From positions 2,294,001-2,358,000 of the forward strand of contig NZ_AP022577.1 of the NCBI RefSeq assembly GCF_010730955.1: DNA of 64,000 nt, read 5' to 3'. Made by a program: the position numbers and the translations under genes. The notes beneath the pieces are model-generated. The model saw nothing but the letters and a program-made list of their open reading frames with translations, was not told the DNA's origin and did no database searches. Positions 16,842 to 24,058 of the stretch are shown here, one piece after another. Origin of the DNA: Mycolicibacterium aubagnense. GTDB lineage: Bacteria > Actinomycetota > Actinomycetes > Mycobacteriales > Mycobacteriaceae. Position 1 is the stretch's first letter. Each line of letters opens with the position of its first letter.

Positions 16842-17558
16842 ATGCACACCACGGCAACCAAAATCGGATGGGCCATCACGGCAGCGCTGGCGGCGCCCTG
16901 CCTGGTCATGGCGGCACCCGCCGCCGCGCGACCGAGCTCGGGCTTCCCGCAGGCTCCAGCGCAGTCCTGCTCGGAAGCCAACGTCAGCGGGGGCACCGCG
17001 TCCTACATTCCGGTCCCCGGCGATCCTGCCGCGTACCAGAAGTGCGGACCTGCCGGACCCGTCGGCATCAAGCACTGCCAGACCGGATCGGCCTTCGACA
17101 GCTCGACCGGCTACTGCGTCGCGACGCAAGGCTCCGGGGCCACCCTGAGCGTGGACGCGGTGTGGCAAGAAGGCGACAGCTCCGACTGCCAAACAGCCTG
17201 CCCGCCACGGCCCATCAAGGTGAAGCTCACCTACAGCGGCTCCAGCGTCGGTATGGCCTCGGTCACGCTGGTCGATCCGACCGCACCGAGCAAATCGTGG
17301 GGCGGCTCAGCAAGCGCCCTCACCGGCGACGGCGCAACACATTCGGTCATCATCACCACCAACAAGCTCGTACCCACCGCCGCCGACTGGGCACTCAAAC
17401 CCGGATCCTCAGTGGCCGTGCAGGCCTACCTGACCGACGGCAAAACCAACCCCGACGGCGACCCCAGCGTCGCAGTGGCAACCCTGAACCAGACCGTCAC
17501 CGCCACCACCAAACCAACAGGCACCGACAACACCACCACCACCAGCGCCACGGCGTGA
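16842..17558 (+). CDS. Exported protein with chitin-binding-type (CBM14-like) cysteine module
   Basis: A 238-aa exported protein (signal peptide to PAAARPSSG). Residues about 40-95 have the spacing of a peritrophin/CBM14 module: a Cys near SCSEAN, then YQKCGP, HCQTGSAFD and TGYCV, where the CxxGxxFDxxxGxC rhythm is the family hallmark. The rest is a beta-rich domain with a DCQTACPP pair and a Thr-rich tail. It may bind a glycan of the cell surface. The ATG at 16842 follows 26 bases after the lipoprotein stop, so it likely closes the same operon. Function unproven. Confidence 0.65.
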   Translation: MHTTATKIGWAITAALAAPCLVMAAPAAARPSSGFPQAPAQSCSEANVSGGTASYIPVPGDPAAYQKCGPAGPVGIKHCQTGSAFDSSTGYCVATQGSGATLSVDAVWQEGDSSDCQTACPPRPIKVKLTYSGSSVGMASVTLVDPTAPSKSWGGSASALTGDGATHSVIITTNKLVPTAADWALKPGSSVAVQAYLTDGKTNPDGDPSVAVATLNQTVTATTKPTGTDNTTTTSATA

Positions 17559-17742
17559 GATCGCGGCACCAGCCGATCACCGCGACCACCCACGTGTGCA
17601 ACACCACAACATCCGGCCGACTCGCGCGGCTGCCCTACCCCGACCACACGCCCGGGTAGCCCCGACAATCCCACGCGCCCAGCAGATCGAGGGCGCGCCG
17701 TCGGCCTTTTCGTGATCTTCTCGCGCTCGGCGCAAAAACACG

Positions 17743-17768
17743 TCAGGCCCCCTCGAAAGGGGGCCTGA
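17743..17768 (-). terminator. Intrinsic terminator of the tRNA-Tyr gene
   Basis: Perfect 10-bp stem (TCAGGCCCCC/GGGGGCCTGA) with loop TCGAAA, followed on the minus strand by a TTTTT run (AAAAA at about 17735-17739). It starts seven bases past the tRNA 3' end. Confidence 0.85.
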
Positions 17769-17774
17769 TCAGTG

Positions 17775-17857
17775 TGGCAGATGCAGGATTCGAACCTGCG
17801 TAGGCTTTCGCCGACGGATTTACAGTCCGCTCCCATTGGCCGCTCGGGCAATCTGCC
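17775..17857 (-). tRNA. tRNA-Tyr (anticodon GTA)
   Basis: An 83-nt tRNA with a long variable arm. The acceptor stem is GGCAGAT/ATCTGCC with discriminator A, the anticodon loop CTGTAAA contains GTA, and the T-arm shows GGTTCGAATCC. CCA is not encoded. It is followed by an intrinsic terminator and is divergent from yajQ. Confidence 0.96.
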
Positions 17858-17971
17858 GGGATTCGCACCACCGGGAACCCCGGTTTGGCGCGAGTAGCAG
17901 AGTACAACGAAGATGTACCGAACACGAAAACGGGCTCCTGAGCAGGGGCGGATATACGGAGAGGCAATCCA

Positions 17972-18463
17972 ATGGCGGATTCATCGTTCGACATCGTCAG
18001 CAAGGTCGATCGACAGGAGGTCGACAACGCCCTGAACCAGGCCGCCAAAGAGCTGTCCACCCGCTTCGACTTCCGTGGCACCGACACCACCATCGTCTGG
18101 AAGGGCGATGAGGTCATCGAGTTGGTCAGCTCGACCGAGGAGCGCGTCAAGGCCGCGGTCGACGTGTTCAAGGAGAAGCTGGTTCGCCGCGACATCTCGA
18201 TGAAGGCCTTCGACGCCGGCGACCCGCAGCCCAGCGGCAAGACCTACCGCGTCTCGGGCACGCTGCAGCAGGGCATCAGCAGCGAGCAGGCCAAGAAGAT
18301 CACCAAGATCATCCGCGACGAGGGCCCCAAGGGCGTCAAGGCGCAGATTCAGGGCGACGAGATTCGGGTCTCCAGCAAGAAGCGCGACGACCTGCAGGCC
18401 GTCATCGCACTGCTGAAGGGCGCCGACCTGGACGTGGCGCTGCAGTTCGTCAACTACCGGTAG
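17972..18463 (+). CDS. yajQ: YajQ-family nucleotide-binding protein
   Basis: A 163-aa cytoplasmic protein of the YajQ/UPF0234 family, matching Rv0566c. Two ferredoxin-like halves are seen, with N-terminal [17 protein letters not shown] and C-terminal [16 protein letters not shown] and [10 protein letters not shown] motifs typical of the family. Relatives in other bacteria bind cyclic di-GMP or other nucleotides and influence transcription; the ligand in mycobacteria is not settled. ATG follows GGAGAGG. It neighbours gpsA as in M. tuberculosis. Confidence 0.93.
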   Translation: MADSSFDIVSKVDRQEVDNALNQAAKELSTRFDFRGTDTTIVWKGDEVIELVSSTEERVKAAVDVFKEKLVRRDISMKAFDAGDPQPSGKTYRVSGTLQQGISSEQAKKITKIIRDEGPKGVKAQIQGDEIRVSSKKRDDLQAVIALLKGADLDVALQFVNYR

Positions 18464-18466
18464 CGC

Positions 18467-18998
18467 TCAGCCGTCGCTGTTCAACTCCTTGTCCAGGTGG
18501 GTGCCGATGTTCTTGCTGTCGCCGTGAGGATTGGTCATGTTGCGGCATTCGCCGTAGAGCTTGAACGCGAGCCGGCTTTCGCCCTGGTAGTACTCGATGT
18601 TGATCGCGACGCCGTCCCGGTTGATGGTGCCGCCGTACATGTGCTGTGTGGGTAGCTTGTCCGACCAGCCCGCGGCCAACATGGCGGTCTTGACCTGCTC
18701 GGCGTAGTCGTGGCCGCTGACGCCCGGAGGTAGTTGCGCACTCATCTCGATATACCCGCGGTTCGGCGGAGCGCCATCGTCATTGCACGATCCGAGATAG
18801 CCACCACCGGTGACGTCTTGCAGCCCAGCCACTTTCCGCAATTGCCGGCCCGCGCCAGTTCGCCTGCAAGCCGGCCGGCTGGCCGCGCTCGACGCCAATC
18901 ACGATTTCCAACGCAGCCGAGGCGGTCCGTACGTCATCGGCGGCATCGAGCATCGCCCCGGGCTTTGCCGCGCGCACCCGCGACACCGTCACCGTCAC
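18467..18998 (-). pseudogene. Frameshifted remnant: WXG-like N-terminus and lipoprotein-type C-terminal domain
   Basis: A minus-strand frame begins at GTG 18998 after GAGGGG and encodes an N-terminal helix like mycobacterial WXG-type proteins, with AMLDAADDVRTASAALE and NWRGPA at about residue 53; it runs into a stop at 18780. The adjacent frame (18467 to about 18855) encodes a Cys-paired domain with VTGGGYLGSCNDDG and LYGECRNMTN, usual in small mycobacterial lipoproteins, but without its own start, signal peptide or lipobox. The two frames overlap at the point where one protein pattern fades and the other begins. This suggests a broken or recombined gene; an expressed 143-aa protein from TTG 18898 is the alternative. 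Confidence 0.55.
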
Positions 18999-19114
18999 TA
19001 CTGCCGCACCCCCTCGGCGATCGCTCCTCCGATCGTCGCACAGCGTGCGGGTACCACCAGACACAACATCCAATCCGCACCGCCGGCCGGACACTCCGAC
19101 ATAACCTGGTCGCC

Positions 19115-20140
19115 ATGGCACCAGCGCAGCGCGTACCGACCGTCGTCGTCCTCGGTGGAGGGTCTTGGGGTACAACCGTGGCCTCGATCTGCGCGCGCCG
19201 AGGCCCGACGTTGCAGTGGGTGCGGTCCGCGGAGACCGCCGCCGACATCAACGAAAAGCACTGCAACAGCCGCTATCTGGGCGACGGCGTGGCGCTTCCG
19301 GAATCACTGCGGGCGACCACCGACTTCTCGGAGGCGGCCAATTGCGCCGACGTCATCGTGATGGGTGTGCCGTCGCACGGCTTCCGCAACGTGCTGGGCG
19401 AGCTGGCCAAGGAGCTGCGGCCGTGGGTCCCGGTGGTGTCGTTGGTCAAGGGCCTGGAGCAGGGCACCAATCTGCGCATGAGCGAGATCGTCGACGAGGT
19501 GCTGCCCGGGCACCCGGCCGGAATCCTGGCCGGGCCCAACATCGCCCGCGAGGTCGCCGAGGGGTACGCCGCCGCCGCGGTGCTCGCGATGCCGGACCAG
19601 CACCTGGCCGCGAATCTCGCGGGCTTGTTCCGCACCAGGCGGTTCCGCACCTACACCACCGACGACGTGATCGGCGTGGAGATGGCCGGCGCGCTCAAGA
19701 ACGTGTACGCCATCTCCGTCGGCATGGGGTACTCACTGGGCATCGGCGAGAACACGCGAGCGATGGTGATGGCGCGTGCGGTGGCCGAGATGTCCAAGCT
19801 CGGCGTGGCGATGGGCGGCAACCGTGACACGTTCGCCGGCCTGGCCGGCATGGGCGACCTGATCGTCACGTGTACCAGTCAACGTAGCCGCAACCGGCAT
19901 GTCGGTGAGCAGCTGGGCCAGGGCAAGACCATCGACGAGATCATCTCGTCGATGAACCAGGTCGCCGAGGGCGTCAAGGCCGCCAGCGTGATCATGGAGT
20001 TCGCCGACAAGCACGGGCTGAGCATGCCGATCGCGCGCGAGGTGGACCGGGTGATCAACCATGGCTGCACTGTGGCGGACGCCTACGCCGGTCTCATGCT
20101 CGAAAAGCCTGGGCACGAAGTACACGGCTCGGGGTTCTGA
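19115..20140 (+). CDS. gpsA: NAD(P)H-dependent glycerol-3-phosphate dehydrogenase
   Basis: A 341-aa enzyme that reduces dihydroxyacetone phosphate to sn-glycerol 3-phosphate for phospholipid synthesis. The Rossmann motif is VLGGGSWGTTVA near residue 10; SLVKGLEQGT, AGPNIAREVAEG, the catalytic-domain GALKNVYAIS with the conserved Lys, and GMGDLIVTCTS follow. ATG 19115 gives the normal length. The gene corresponds to the gpsA1 position beside yajQ and htpX in M. tuberculosis, though here 10 kb of other genes separate it from htpX. Confidence 0.95.
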   Translation: MAPAQRVPTVVVLGGGSWGTTVASICARRGPTLQWVRSAETAADINEKHCNSRYLGDGVALPESLRATTDFSEAANCADVIVMGVPSHGFRNVLGELAKELRPWVPVVSLVKGLEQGTNLRMSEIVDEVLPGHPAGILAGPNIAREVAEGYAAAAVLAMPDQHLAANLAGLFRTRRFRTYTTDDVIGVEMAGALKNVYAISVGMGYSLGIGENTRAMVMARAVAEMSKLGVAMGGNRDTFAGLAGMGDLIVTCTSQRSRNRHVGEQLGQGKTIDEIISSMNQVAEGVKAASVIMEFADKHGLSMPIAREVDRVINHGCTVADAYAGLMLEKPGHEVHGSGF

Positions 20141-20166
20141 CCTCCGCGCGCGGGGCGAGACGGCGA

Positions 20167-20724
20167 TCAGTTGGCGTACGGGTTGCGGTCTTTCGGCCTG
20201 TCCAGCAATGGATTCGACTCGTTGACGATGAAGCTGCCCGACGGGCTGACCACAAAGCCGGACTGGTCGAAGCTGTTGACGCACGCCGTCATGGTGCCGT
20301 CGGTGCCACACGTGATGTTGCGGTAAGTGATCCGGGAACCGGCCGGCAGCGTCTGTACCGGACCGGGCATCTCCCCGACGTACTTCGGACCGGTCAAGGT
20401 GTTGAACGCCGGCGCACCGACCTGTTGGCCGACGACCACATTGGCACCGTCCGGGGCGCCCGGCAGCGGACCGCTGCAGCCATATTCCCCTTCGTTGCGG
20501 CGCATGACGCAGGTCAGACCGCCGGGGGCCTGGAACATATAGAACGTGCCGTCCTTGCCCGCGTAGATCGACGGACTGACAGGCTTGAATCCATTGAGGT
20601 TCGGCGCGGCGGGCCCCGGTGGCGGAGGCACCGGCTCCGGCGGCGGAGCGGCCGCCGCAACGCCCGGTACCAACGAGATCGCCCCAGCGGCCGCAACCAC
20701 ACCGATCAGGAGTCTGCTCAACAT
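20167..20724 (-). CDS. Exported hypothetical protein
   Basis: A 185-aa protein with a signal peptide (MLSRLLIGVVAAAGAISLV to VAAAAPPPE), a Pro-rich linker and a compact domain with four Cys (TCVMRR, YGCSG, ITCGT, ACVNS) and the motif SGFVVSPSGSFIVNE near the end. This architecture is widespread in mycobacterial exported proteins of unknown function. The ATG at 20724 starts the signal peptide; an upstream GTG in frame is less likely. It lies 49 bp downstream of another small exported-protein gene on the same strand and may be co-transcribed with it. Confidence 0.75.
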   Translation of the reverse strand: MLSRLLIGVVAAAGAISLVPGVAAAAPPPEPVPPPPGPAAPNLNGFKPVSPSIYAGKDGTFYMFQAPGGLTCVMRRNEGEYGCSGPLPGAPDGANVVVGQQVGAPAFNTLTGPKYVGEMPGPVQTLPAGSRITYRNITCGTDGTMTACVNSFDQSGFVVSPSGSFIVNESNPLLDRPKDRNPYAN

Positions 20725-20773
20725 CCGCCCAGAGTAGAACCCCGTGGCCACGGCCCGCAGCGTCAGTCGCGAA

Positions 20774-21070
20774 TCACTTACAGCCCAGGTCGACGTAGAC
20801 CGTGGTGGTCTGGCCCCGCAGCTTGCCTTCCTGACCCGAAAGCTCGCGACCCTGCCGGACGGCCGTGACGGTGCATGTGTCGATGGATCCGCTGCCGACC
20901 CGGGATTCGATCACCCGGAAACCTTCGTTCTGCAACCGATGGATGGTCTGGGTCGCTGACTCGCCGGGGGCGGGCGGCGTCACCGGACGCGCCGCGGCCG
21001 GGGCGGCCAGCGCAACCATCAATGTCAGGACGATTCCTGTGCCGACGGGGATTTTCGTGGGATTCTTCAT
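20774..21070 (-). CDS. Small exported hypothetical protein
   Basis: A 98-aa protein with a signal peptide (MKNPTKIPVG start, cleavage near AAARPVT) and a mature domain of about 65 aa with two Cys (DTCTVTAVR and the penultimate Cys), spaced for a single disulfide. The domain reads like the small mycobacterial DUF of about 100-aa secreted proteins, but no function is known. ATG follows a GGGAAAAC stretch. It precedes the other exported-protein gene in the same direction. Confidence 0.75.
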   Translation of the reverse strand: MKNPTKIPVGTGIVLTLMVALAAPAAARPVTPPAPGESATQTIHRLQNEGFRVIESRVGSGSIDTCTVTAVRQGRELSGQEGKLRGQTTTVYVDLGCK

Positions 21071-21208
21071 TGTTTTCCCTCTCCCGCATTCAGCGCCGAT
21101 AGCACTGAATCAATGAGTTCACCGTAACCGCGGAAATGACCGGAAAGCGAATTCTCAGGCCGAACACATACGGGTGCCCGCACGCTTCAGGAAGAATTCA
21201 GGCGAAAC

Positions 21209-22801
21209 TCAAATAGTCGACTCGGACGTGCGTGGGTTATGCGACTCGCTCACGGTCACATACTCCCCGATGTCCCGGATCAACGGCAGCCTCACTCGGA
21301 AAACCGTTCCTGCAGTGTTTGATTCGACTTTGACCCGGCCGTCGTGCGCCTTGACGATCGTCGAGACGATGGCCAGGCCCAGACCGGTGCTGCCGAGCGC
21401 ACGAGAACGCGACTTGTCGGCGCGCACGAATCTGTCGAACAAGATCGGCAACAATTCTTCGTCAATTCCCGGGCCGTCGTCGGCGACGGTCAATTCCACG
21501 TATCCGGGACCCGGAATCAAACTGGTCGTGACCGTCACTCCCGGCGGAGTGTGCACCCTGGCGTTGGCCAGCAGGTTGCCGACCACCTGATGCAGCCGCG
21601 ACGGGTCACCGCGGACCCAGACCGGCACGTCAGGGATGCGGGTGCGCCAGCGGTGCGCCGGCGACGACACCGCGGCGTCGTTGACCGCGTTGATCACCAG
21701 GTCGCCCAGGTCGACGTCGTCCGTCTCCAGGTCCTGGCGCTCTTCGAGGCGCGAGATCAGCAGCAGATCCTCCACCAGACCGGACATCCGGTGTGCCTCG
21801 GACTCGATGCGGGCCAACGCGTATTCGGTGGTCTCCGGCAGCGAGGCGCTGTCCTGACGGGTGAGCTCGGCGTAGCCACGGATGGCGGCCAGCGGGGTCC
21901 GCAACTCATGGCTGGCGTCGGTGAGGAACTGCCGGGTCCGACGGTGCGACGCGGCGAGTTCGGCCAGCGCACTGTCGACGTTGTCCAGCAGCTTGTTGAG
22001 GGTGTCCCCCACGATGCCGACCTCGGTGCGCGGGTCGGTGTCCTCCGGCCGGACGCGTTCGGTGATGCGGTGGTCCTCGCTGTCGAATTGGCGCCGCGCC
22101 ACCTTGGCGGCGGTCGAGGCCACCCGGCTCAGCGGCCGCAGCGCATAGTTCACGACCGCGATGGTGCCGATGGCCGTCAGCGCGATGGCCAGCAGCGTCA
22201 TGACGGCGACGGCCACCGTCTTGCGCGCCACCACACTGTTGGCCTCTTCCATGGACACCCCGGAGACCAGCACGTCACCGTCGCCGACGTCCTGCCCCGC
22301 CATTCGGTACCAACCGAGCCGCGGCAGTTTGACGGACCGGGCCCCGAGGTTGGTCCACTGCTGCCCGCCGACCGCCTTGACCACGTCTGCCGGGACCGGT
22401 TTCGGCTCCCCGTCGGGGAACACCGCCGACTGCACGACGACACCGTTGTGCACGACGGCGATGAGATTTCCGGGAGCCTGACCGCCGAAAGCGGTCAGGC
22501 CGTCCTCCCCGGCATCGATCGGATGTGCCGGGTCGCCGCGCTTGATCTCGAGCCGGTCATAGGAATGACCGAGAGCATCGAGCGAACGGTCCAGTTCCCC
22601 ATCGCTCATCGCCGACACGTAGCTGTGCAGGCTGTAGACCGACAGCACCCCGACCGTCAGCAGCACGACGGTGACGAGGGAAGTTACACCGAGGACGAGA
22701 CGACGGCGCAGGGTCCGCGGACGCCACCACGGCACTTTGACCGGCACTTTGGCCGGATTTCGGGCAAGTACTCGAGTCGGCACCCGGGTCACGCGCGTCA
22801 C
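21209..22801 (-). CDS. trcS: Sensor histidine kinase TrcS
   Basis: A 530-aa membrane sensor kinase. Two membrane segments (about residues 33-57 and 198-222) flank a periplasmic domain; a HAMP region follows, then the HisKA box SHELRTPLAA with the phospho-His near residue 298, and the ATPase domain with NLLANA (N box), DDGPGI (G1), FDRFVR and GSTGLGLAI (G2). It lies 10 bp downstream of a response regulator matching TrcR. Together they match M. tuberculosis TrcS/TrcR; the signal sensed is not known. The first 25 residues are Arg/Pro-rich and the true start may be internal. Confidence 0.88.
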   Translation of the reverse strand: MTRVTRVPTRVLARNPAKVPVKVPWWRPRTLRRRLVLGVTSLVTVVLLTVGVLSVYSLHSYVSAMSDGELDRSLDALGHSYDRLEIKRGDPAHPIDAGEDGLTAFGGQAPGNLIAVVHNGVVVQSAVFPDGEPKPVPADVVKAVGGQQWTNLGARSVKLPRLGWYRMAGQDVGDGDVLVSGVSMEEANSVVARKTVAVAVMTLLAIALTAIGTIAVVNYALRPLSRVASTAAKVARRQFDSEDHRITERVRPEDTDPRTEVGIVGDTLNKLLDNVDSALAELAASHRRTRQFLTDASHELRTPLAAIRGYAELTRQDSASLPETTEYALARIESEAHRMSGLVEDLLLISRLEERQDLETDDVDLGDLVINAVNDAAVSSPAHRWRTRIPDVPVWVRGDPSRLHQVVGNLLANARVHTPPGVTVTTSLIPGPGYVELTVADDGPGIDEELLPILFDRFVRADKSRSRALGSTGLGLAIVSTIVKAHDGRVKVESNTAGTVFRVRLPLIRDIGEYVTVSESHNPRTSESTI

Positions 22802-22811
22802 CTCGGGCAGG

Positions 22812-23594
22812 TTAGTCCTCCGCGTCGGCAGGGCGCAGCATGTAGCCCACGCCGCGCACTGTGTGGATCATCGGTTCGCGATCGGTGTCGATCTTCTTGC
22901 GCAGATACGAGATGTACAGGTCGACGATGCTCGACTTGCCGCCGAATCCGTAGTTCCACACCCGGTCGAGGATCTCGGCGCGTGCGATGGCGCGTCGCGG
23001 GTTGCGCATGAGGTACCGGAGCAGTTCGAACTCGGTGACGGTCAACGCGATGAGCTCACCGCCGCGCGTCACTTCCCGGCTGGCGCCGTTGAGCACCATG
23101 TCACCGACCTTGAGCACCTCGTCGGATTCCGGCGCCAGGTGGCTGGAGCGGCGCAGCAGCCCACGCAGTCGCGCCACGAGCTCTTCGAGACTGAACGGCT
23201 TGGTCATGTAGTCATCCGCACCGGCGGTCAACCCGGTAACCCGGTCCATCACCGAATCCCGTGCGGTCAGAAATAGCGTCGGTGTGTATCCCTCGGCCGC
23301 GCGCACCCGCTGCAGCAGCTGCAGTCCGTCGGTGTCGGGCAGCATGATGTCCAGCACCACGAGATCCGGTTCCATCTCACCGAACTTGGTCACCGCGTCA
23401 CGGCCGTTGTGCGCGACCTCGACAACCCAGCCCTCGTAGTGCAGCGCCATCTTGACCAGGTTGGTCAGCGCCGGCTCGTCGTCGACGAGCAACACCCGGA
23501 TAGGGGATCCGTCGGCACGTTCCATGCGCGGCAGCTGGCCGAGCACTGCGGCTCGGGGATGGCGCTCTCGTGGCGGTACCGACATCGTTGTCAT
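22812..23594 (-). CDS. trcR: Response regulator TrcR (OmpR/PhoB type)
   Basis: A 260-aa response regulator. The receiver domain begins after a 30-residue extension that matches TrcR (AVLGQLPR and ADGSPIRVLLVDDE); the phospho-acceptor Asp is in VVLDIMLPD at about residue 81, with Lys in DDYMTKPFS. The C-terminal winged helix has RNPRRAIARAEILDRVW and ends YISYLRKKID. In M. tuberculosis TrcR regulates its own promoter through AT-rich sites; the upstream region here is also AT-rich for this genome. It is the first gene of a two-gene operon with trcS. Confidence 0.92.
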   Translation of the reverse strand: MTTMSVPPRERHPRAAVLGQLPRMERADGSPIRVLLVDDEPALTNLVKMALHYEGWVVEVAHNGRDAVTKFGEMEPDLVVLDIMLPDTDGLQLLQRVRAAEGYTPTLFLTARDSVMDRVTGLTAGADDYMTKPFSLEELVARLRGLLRRSSHLAPESDEVLKVGDMVLNGASREVTRGGELIALTVTEFELLRYLMRNPRRAIARAEILDRVWNYGFGGKSSIVDLYISYLRKKIDTDREPMIHTVRGVGYMLRPADAED

Positions 23595-24058
23595 TCTTCC
23601 ATTGTGTTGAGAACACAGAAACTTGTCACTGCGTTCATGCCGAGTTCAAATATTAGTCCCCACCTATGACCCACGTCACTTGAACGGCCCAATGTGATGC
23701 ATGAGAGTCGTTGTAATACAGCAATTTTGACCAACCGGTCATCGATCTCGAGCATACCGGCGGGGCCCGCACCGGCCCGTGGCCGAGGATCGGAAACCGA
23801 TCAACGCTTCCGCGCGGCAAGAAAATTTGCGTTCTCTATGCGTACCCGTCCCCGCCTTGCGGCCTCGTCGGGCGATAAATACTCTCGCACTTAGCAATTG
23901 GCGCAACCTGTCATCGGCGACCGCCGAGACAGTATGAAACATGTTGTGTCGCAACATGTTCAATCGACAATGGCGTCGGCGGGCGCGCGGGCCGAAACCC
24001 GCGCCGCGTATCTGCACATGTGTCCACCGGACAACCATCGGAGAACGGAAACCTAGGC
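23595..24058. promoter_or_regulatory. AT-rich divergent control region of trcR and the SulP-carbonic anhydrase gene
   Basis: This 464-base region has no convincing gene. It is clearly richer in A+T than its surroundings, notably 23595-23740 on the trcR side, consistent with autoregulatory TrcR sites as known in M. tuberculosis. On the other side a perfect palindrome (23938-23960) lies about 100 bases before the SulP start. A Shine-Dalgarno-like GGAGAACGGAA at 24040-24050 precedes the ATG. Confidence 0.55.
23938..23960. promoter_or_regulatory. Perfect palindromic operator candidate AACATGTTG-N5-CAACATGTT
   Basis: Nine-base arms separated by TGTCG form a 23-bp perfect dyad upstream of the SulP-carbonic anhydrase gene. 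The size and symmetry suit a homodimeric repressor such as a TetR- or Fur-type protein; which one is unknown. Confidence 0.5.

Noticed and set aside
21344..23011. A 555-codon open frame opposite trcS and trcR
   Set aside because: Both two-component genes are unmistakable on the minus strand; the antisense translation is compositionally abnormal.
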